Shown: piece after piece, positions 61,964 to 64,000 of the stretch
How the letters are laid out: each line of letters opens with the position of its first letter
How positions within the stretch are numbered: position 1 is the stretch's first letter
Assembly (NCBI RefSeq): GCF_900188235.1
Contig: NZ_FZNT01000004.1
Coordinates: forward strand, 310,001-374,000
Length of the DNA: 64,000 nucleotides
Direction of reading: 5' to 3'
Source of the DNA: Lutibacter agarilyticus
GTDB taxonomy: Bacteria > Bacteroidota > Bacteroidia > Flavobacteriales > Flavobacteriaceae
Program-made: the position numbers and the translations under genes
The notes under the pieces: generated by a model
What the model saw: the letters and a program-made list of their open reading frames with translations, nothing else
Told to the model about the DNA's origin: nothing
Databases searched by the model: none

Positions 61964-62066
61964 ATTTTGCGTTAAGGATTGCAGCGGTATCCTTTTTTAG
62001 CTGTGAAACAAAGTGGAACAAAAGAAAAAGATTTAGCGGAAAGCCTGACCCGTAGGGAAACGCCCA
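61964..62066. repeat. Dispersed intergenic element (flavobacterial type)
   Basis: A non-coding stretch whose two halves share a GATT(G)nAGCGG...CC motif: GATTGCAGCGGTATCC (61978-61993) and GATTTAGCGGAAAGCC (62030-62045), then TGACCCGTAGGGAAACGCCC. GC content is above its surroundings. I recall similar sequence between genes in other flavobacteria, so I list it as a probable repeat element; copy number was not measured. Confidence 0.5.
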
Positions 62067-62078
62067 AATTTTAAGCAT

Positions 62079-62110
62079 AAAAAAACCTTCATATTGCTAT
62101 GAAGGTTTTT
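62079..62110. terminator. Terminator of rpmE2 (bidirectional form)
   Basis: AAAAAACCTTCATA / TATGAAGGTTTTT stem just after the rpmE2 stop on the minus strand; A- and T-runs flank both sides. Confidence 0.88.
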
Positions 62111-62129
62111 AATATTGTAAACTAAAATA

Positions 62130-62381
62130 TTACTTTTTAAATTTAGCATATTTAGTTTTGAACTTGTCAATACGTCCTGCAGTATCAATTAACTTAGTTT
62201 TACCAGTGTAAAAAGGATGTGAAGTTCTTGAAATCTCTAATTTTACTAAAGGATATTCAACACCATCTACATCTAAAGTTTCTTTAGTATTTACTGTTGA
62301 ACGAGTTAAAAACACATCGTCGTTTGACATATCTTTGAATGCTACCATTCTATAATTTTCTGGGTGTATACCTTTTTTCAT
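62130..62381 (-). CDS. rpmE2: 50S ribosomal protein L31 type B
   Basis: An 83-residue ribosomal protein of the zinc-free type: [19 protein letters not shown] at the start, [22 protein letters not shown] with no Cys. Single gene with its own promoter and terminator. Confidence 0.96.
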   Translation of the reverse strand: MKKGIHPENYRMVAFKDMSNDDVFLTRSTVNTKETLDVDGVEYPLVKLEISRTSHPFYTGKTKLIDTAGRIDKFKTKYAKFKK

Positions 62382-62420
62382 TTTGAACTCGTTTTAATTC
62401 TGTTTTTATTTTTAAGACTG

Positions 62421-62449
62421 CAAATTTAACCATATTTTTGAAACTTCAA
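62421..62449 (-). promoter_or_regulatory. rpmE2 promoter
   Basis: Minus-strand TTG (62447-62449), 18 bases, TAAATTTG (62421-62428), 39 bases before the ATG. Confidence 0.55.
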
Positions 62450-62501
62450 ACAAATATTTTAGTTTATTTACATAAAATTTAAAAAAAAGCAGTTTAAGAT
62501 T

Positions 62502-63539
62502 ATGTCATACAAATCATTTATAGGTTTTGCAGTAATTCTTTTTATAATATCCTCGTGTAAAAGTGAATACAAATTTATATTAAACACTCCTAAAAGCGTT
62601 CAATCTAACCAAGAACTTACTGTTTCTATTTCAGAAAAAGGAAATAAAGCTATTGACTCGGTTCAATTTTCTATTGGTAACAAAAAAATTAAAAGTACTA
62701 ATAATTCAGCAACTTTAAAGGTTGCCGATTATAAATTAGGCAAACATACCGTTACAGCTATTGTTTTTTATGAAAGTAAAACTAAAAAAGTGACAAAGCC
62801 TATTTATATTATGGCTGATACCGCACCTGAAATTTATACCTATAAAATTATAAACACCTATCCACACGATAAAGATGCCTATACACAAGGCTTAGAATAT
62901 TACAATGGATTTTTATATGAAGGAACTGGTCAAAGAGGTGAATCGTCTATTAGAAAAGTTGAATTAGAAACTGGAAAAGTTGTACAACAAAAAGATATAG
63001 ATGAAAAATATTTTGGAGAAGGTATTACTATTTTCAACAATAAATTATACCAGTTAACTTGGCAAAGTGGTATTGGCTTTGTGTACAATTTAGATACTTT
63101 TGAAAAAGAAAACGAATTTAAATACACTAAAAGTCGTGAAGGTTGGGGCTTAACTCATAATGGTGAAAAACTTATAAAAACTGACGGCACAGAGCGTATT
63201 TGGTTTTTAAATCCTAAAACTTTAATTGAAGAAAGTTATATTGAAGCCTATACCAACAAACAAAAAGTTGAAAAATTAAATGAGCTTGAATACATTAACG
63301 GAAAAATTTATGCCAACCGTTGGCAGTTGAATTCAATCTTAATCATAAATCCTACAAACGGTAAAGTTGAAGGCGTTGCCAATTTAAATTCGCTAAAAGA
63401 ATTAATTGAAAAAGAGCAAGCTTTAGATGACAGCGATGATGTTTTAAACGGAATTGCTTTTGATAAAGAAAATAACAGACTATTTGTTACAGGAAAACAC
63501 TGGAGCAAATTATATGAAATTGAATTGATTAAAAAATAA
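62502..63539 (+). CDS. Glutaminyl-peptide cyclotransferase (plant type), lipoprotein
   Basis: A 345-residue lipoprotein (signal GFAVILFIISSC). A short beta domain (about residues 25-105) precedes the five-bladed propeller of plant/bacterial glutamine cyclotransferase: YPHDKDAYTQGLEYYNGFLYEGTG, FGEGITIFNNKLYQLTW and REGWGLTHNGEKLIKTDGTERI. It would cyclise N-terminal Gln of exported peptides to pyroglutamate. It is 39 bases upstream of another lipoprotein gene. Confidence 0.93.
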   Translation: MSYKSFIGFAVILFIISSCKSEYKFILNTPKSVQSNQELTVSISEKGNKAIDSVQFSIGNKKIKSTNNSATLKVADYKLGKHTVTAIVFYESKTKKVTKPIYIMADTAPEIYTYKIINTYPHDKDAYTQGLEYYNGFLYEGTGQRGESSIRKVELETGKVVQQKDIDEKYFGEGITIFNNKLYQLTWQSGIGFVYNLDTFEKENEFKYTKSREGWGLTHNGEKLIKTDGTERIWFLNPKTLIEESYIEAYTNKQKVEKLNELEYINGKIYANRWQLNSILIINPTNGKVEGVANLNSLKELIEKEQALDDSDDVLNGIAFDKENNRLFVTGKHWSKLYEIELIKK

Positions 63540-63578
63540 TGTTCTTTAACTATTTTTTATATTTACAAAAACAACTGA

Positions 63579-64000
63579 ATGCGTAACCTCTCCATTTTTA
63601 TTATTTTCACTGTTCTCATCTTTTTTTCTTCGTGTAGAAAAGATTTTTCTGAAGAACTAAGTTCAGGTGAAGTTTCATTTTCTAAAGACACGGTTTATTT
63701 AGACACTGTTTTTACAAATATTGGCTCAAGCACCTATAATTTAAAGGTGTATAATAAAAGTAATGAGGACATATCGATTCCTAGTATTGCATTAGGAAGA
63801 GGTCAAAATTCATTTTATCGCTTAAATGTAGATGGAAATCCGGGAAAAAAATTTGAAAATATTGAAGTTTTAGCCAAAGACAGCATTTTTATTTTTATTG
63901 AAACTACAATAGATTACAATGAAATTCCAGATCCTATTTACACAGATTCCATTGTATTTAGTGGCGGTGGTTACTTACAAGATGTAAAACTGGTAACACT
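63579..64000 (+). CDS. Lipoprotein of unknown function (3' end outside window)
   Basis: The first 140 residues of a lipoprotein (IIFTVLIFFSSC signal). The mature part (KDTVYLDTVFTNIGSSTYN, then LKVYNKSNEDISIPSIALG) reads like an immunoglobulin-like or choice-of-anchor beta domain. ATG at 63579. The rest, possibly a right-handed beta-helix, lies beyond the window, so no function is assigned. Confidence 0.75.
   Translation, partial: MRNLSIFIIFTVLIFFSSCRKDFSEELSSGEVSFSKDTVYLDTVFTNIGSSTYNLKVYNKSNEDISIPSIALGRGQNSFYRLNVDGNPGKKFENIEVLAKDSIFIFIETTIDYNEIPDPIYTDSIVFSGGGYLQDVKLVT

Noticed and set aside
61896-62078. A 60-residue minus-strand frame between pdhC and rpmE2
   Set aside because: It spans the inverted repeat and the repeat-like block, so it is more likely an artefact of repeat DNA than a gene.

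Overview
The window is about 64 kb of AT-rich (roughly one-third GC) chromosomal DNA from a member of the Bacteroidota, most likely a marine Flavobacteriaceae. Support comes from the TonB-dependent receptor, the flavobacterial synteny amidase / LptD / RidA, TANNTTTG-type -7 promoter boxes, the fused HemC-HemD, HemJ instead of HemG/HemY, a DUF5777-type barrel and a menaquinone gene. No rRNA, tRNA, CRISPR array, prophage or insertion sequence was seen. Both window ends cut genes.

Layout. 1-8732 (minus): a partial TonB receptor with copper-type ligand motifs and a small Cys/His-rich protein, menA, an Hdr/GlpC-like membrane Fe-S module split by a HAD-like gene, an MCE/MlaD protein and a cell-wall amidase. 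8893-11949 (plus): lptD (no ATG start) and ridA. 11957-19899 (minus): mgsA, gap, pfkA, a sugar nucleotidyltransferase and tamB. 19995-23000: tsaD, a SYLF lipid-binding protein and a branched-chain-type E2. 23421-29846 (plus): an electron-transfer cluster with a hexaheme lipoprotein carrying a collagen-like linker, a monoheme lipoprotein, a beta-barrel, a Tat-exported Fe-S subunit, an NrfD-type quinone protein, an unrecognised anchored protein and a monoheme cytochrome. 29910-40400: heme synthesis in two divergent units, hemA-hemCD-hemB-hemL-hemE-hemN (minus) and araC-like-hemH-hemJ (plus). 40632-44913: iorA-iorB plus an ADP-forming acyl-CoA synthetase. 44910-56000: mixed housekeeping genes (GT2, recR, symporter, pdxH, phosphatases, purine phosphorylase, lpxK, Nif3, coiled-coil protein, methyltransferase, UbiA-like protein). 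56081-64000: gcvP, pdhA-pdhC, rpmE2, glutaminyl cyclase and a partial lipoprotein.

How the genes fit together. The cytochrome cluster needs eight c-type hemes per set and lies beside a pathway covering every step from glutamyl-tRNA to protoheme. Palindromes of the same TGA-N6-TCA form sit upstream of the hexaheme gene and between hemA and the AraC-like gene, so a CRP/FNR-family regulator may coordinate the two. The cytochrome cluster has a quinone module, periplasmic and lipoprotein cytochromes and an outer-membrane barrel but no molybdopterin catalytic subunit, so it looks more like a wire out of the quinone pool than a conventional reductase. It is the best candidate for an undescribed system here. 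The IOR plus ADP-forming synthetase operon would give a substrate-level ATP route from aromatic 2-oxoacids.
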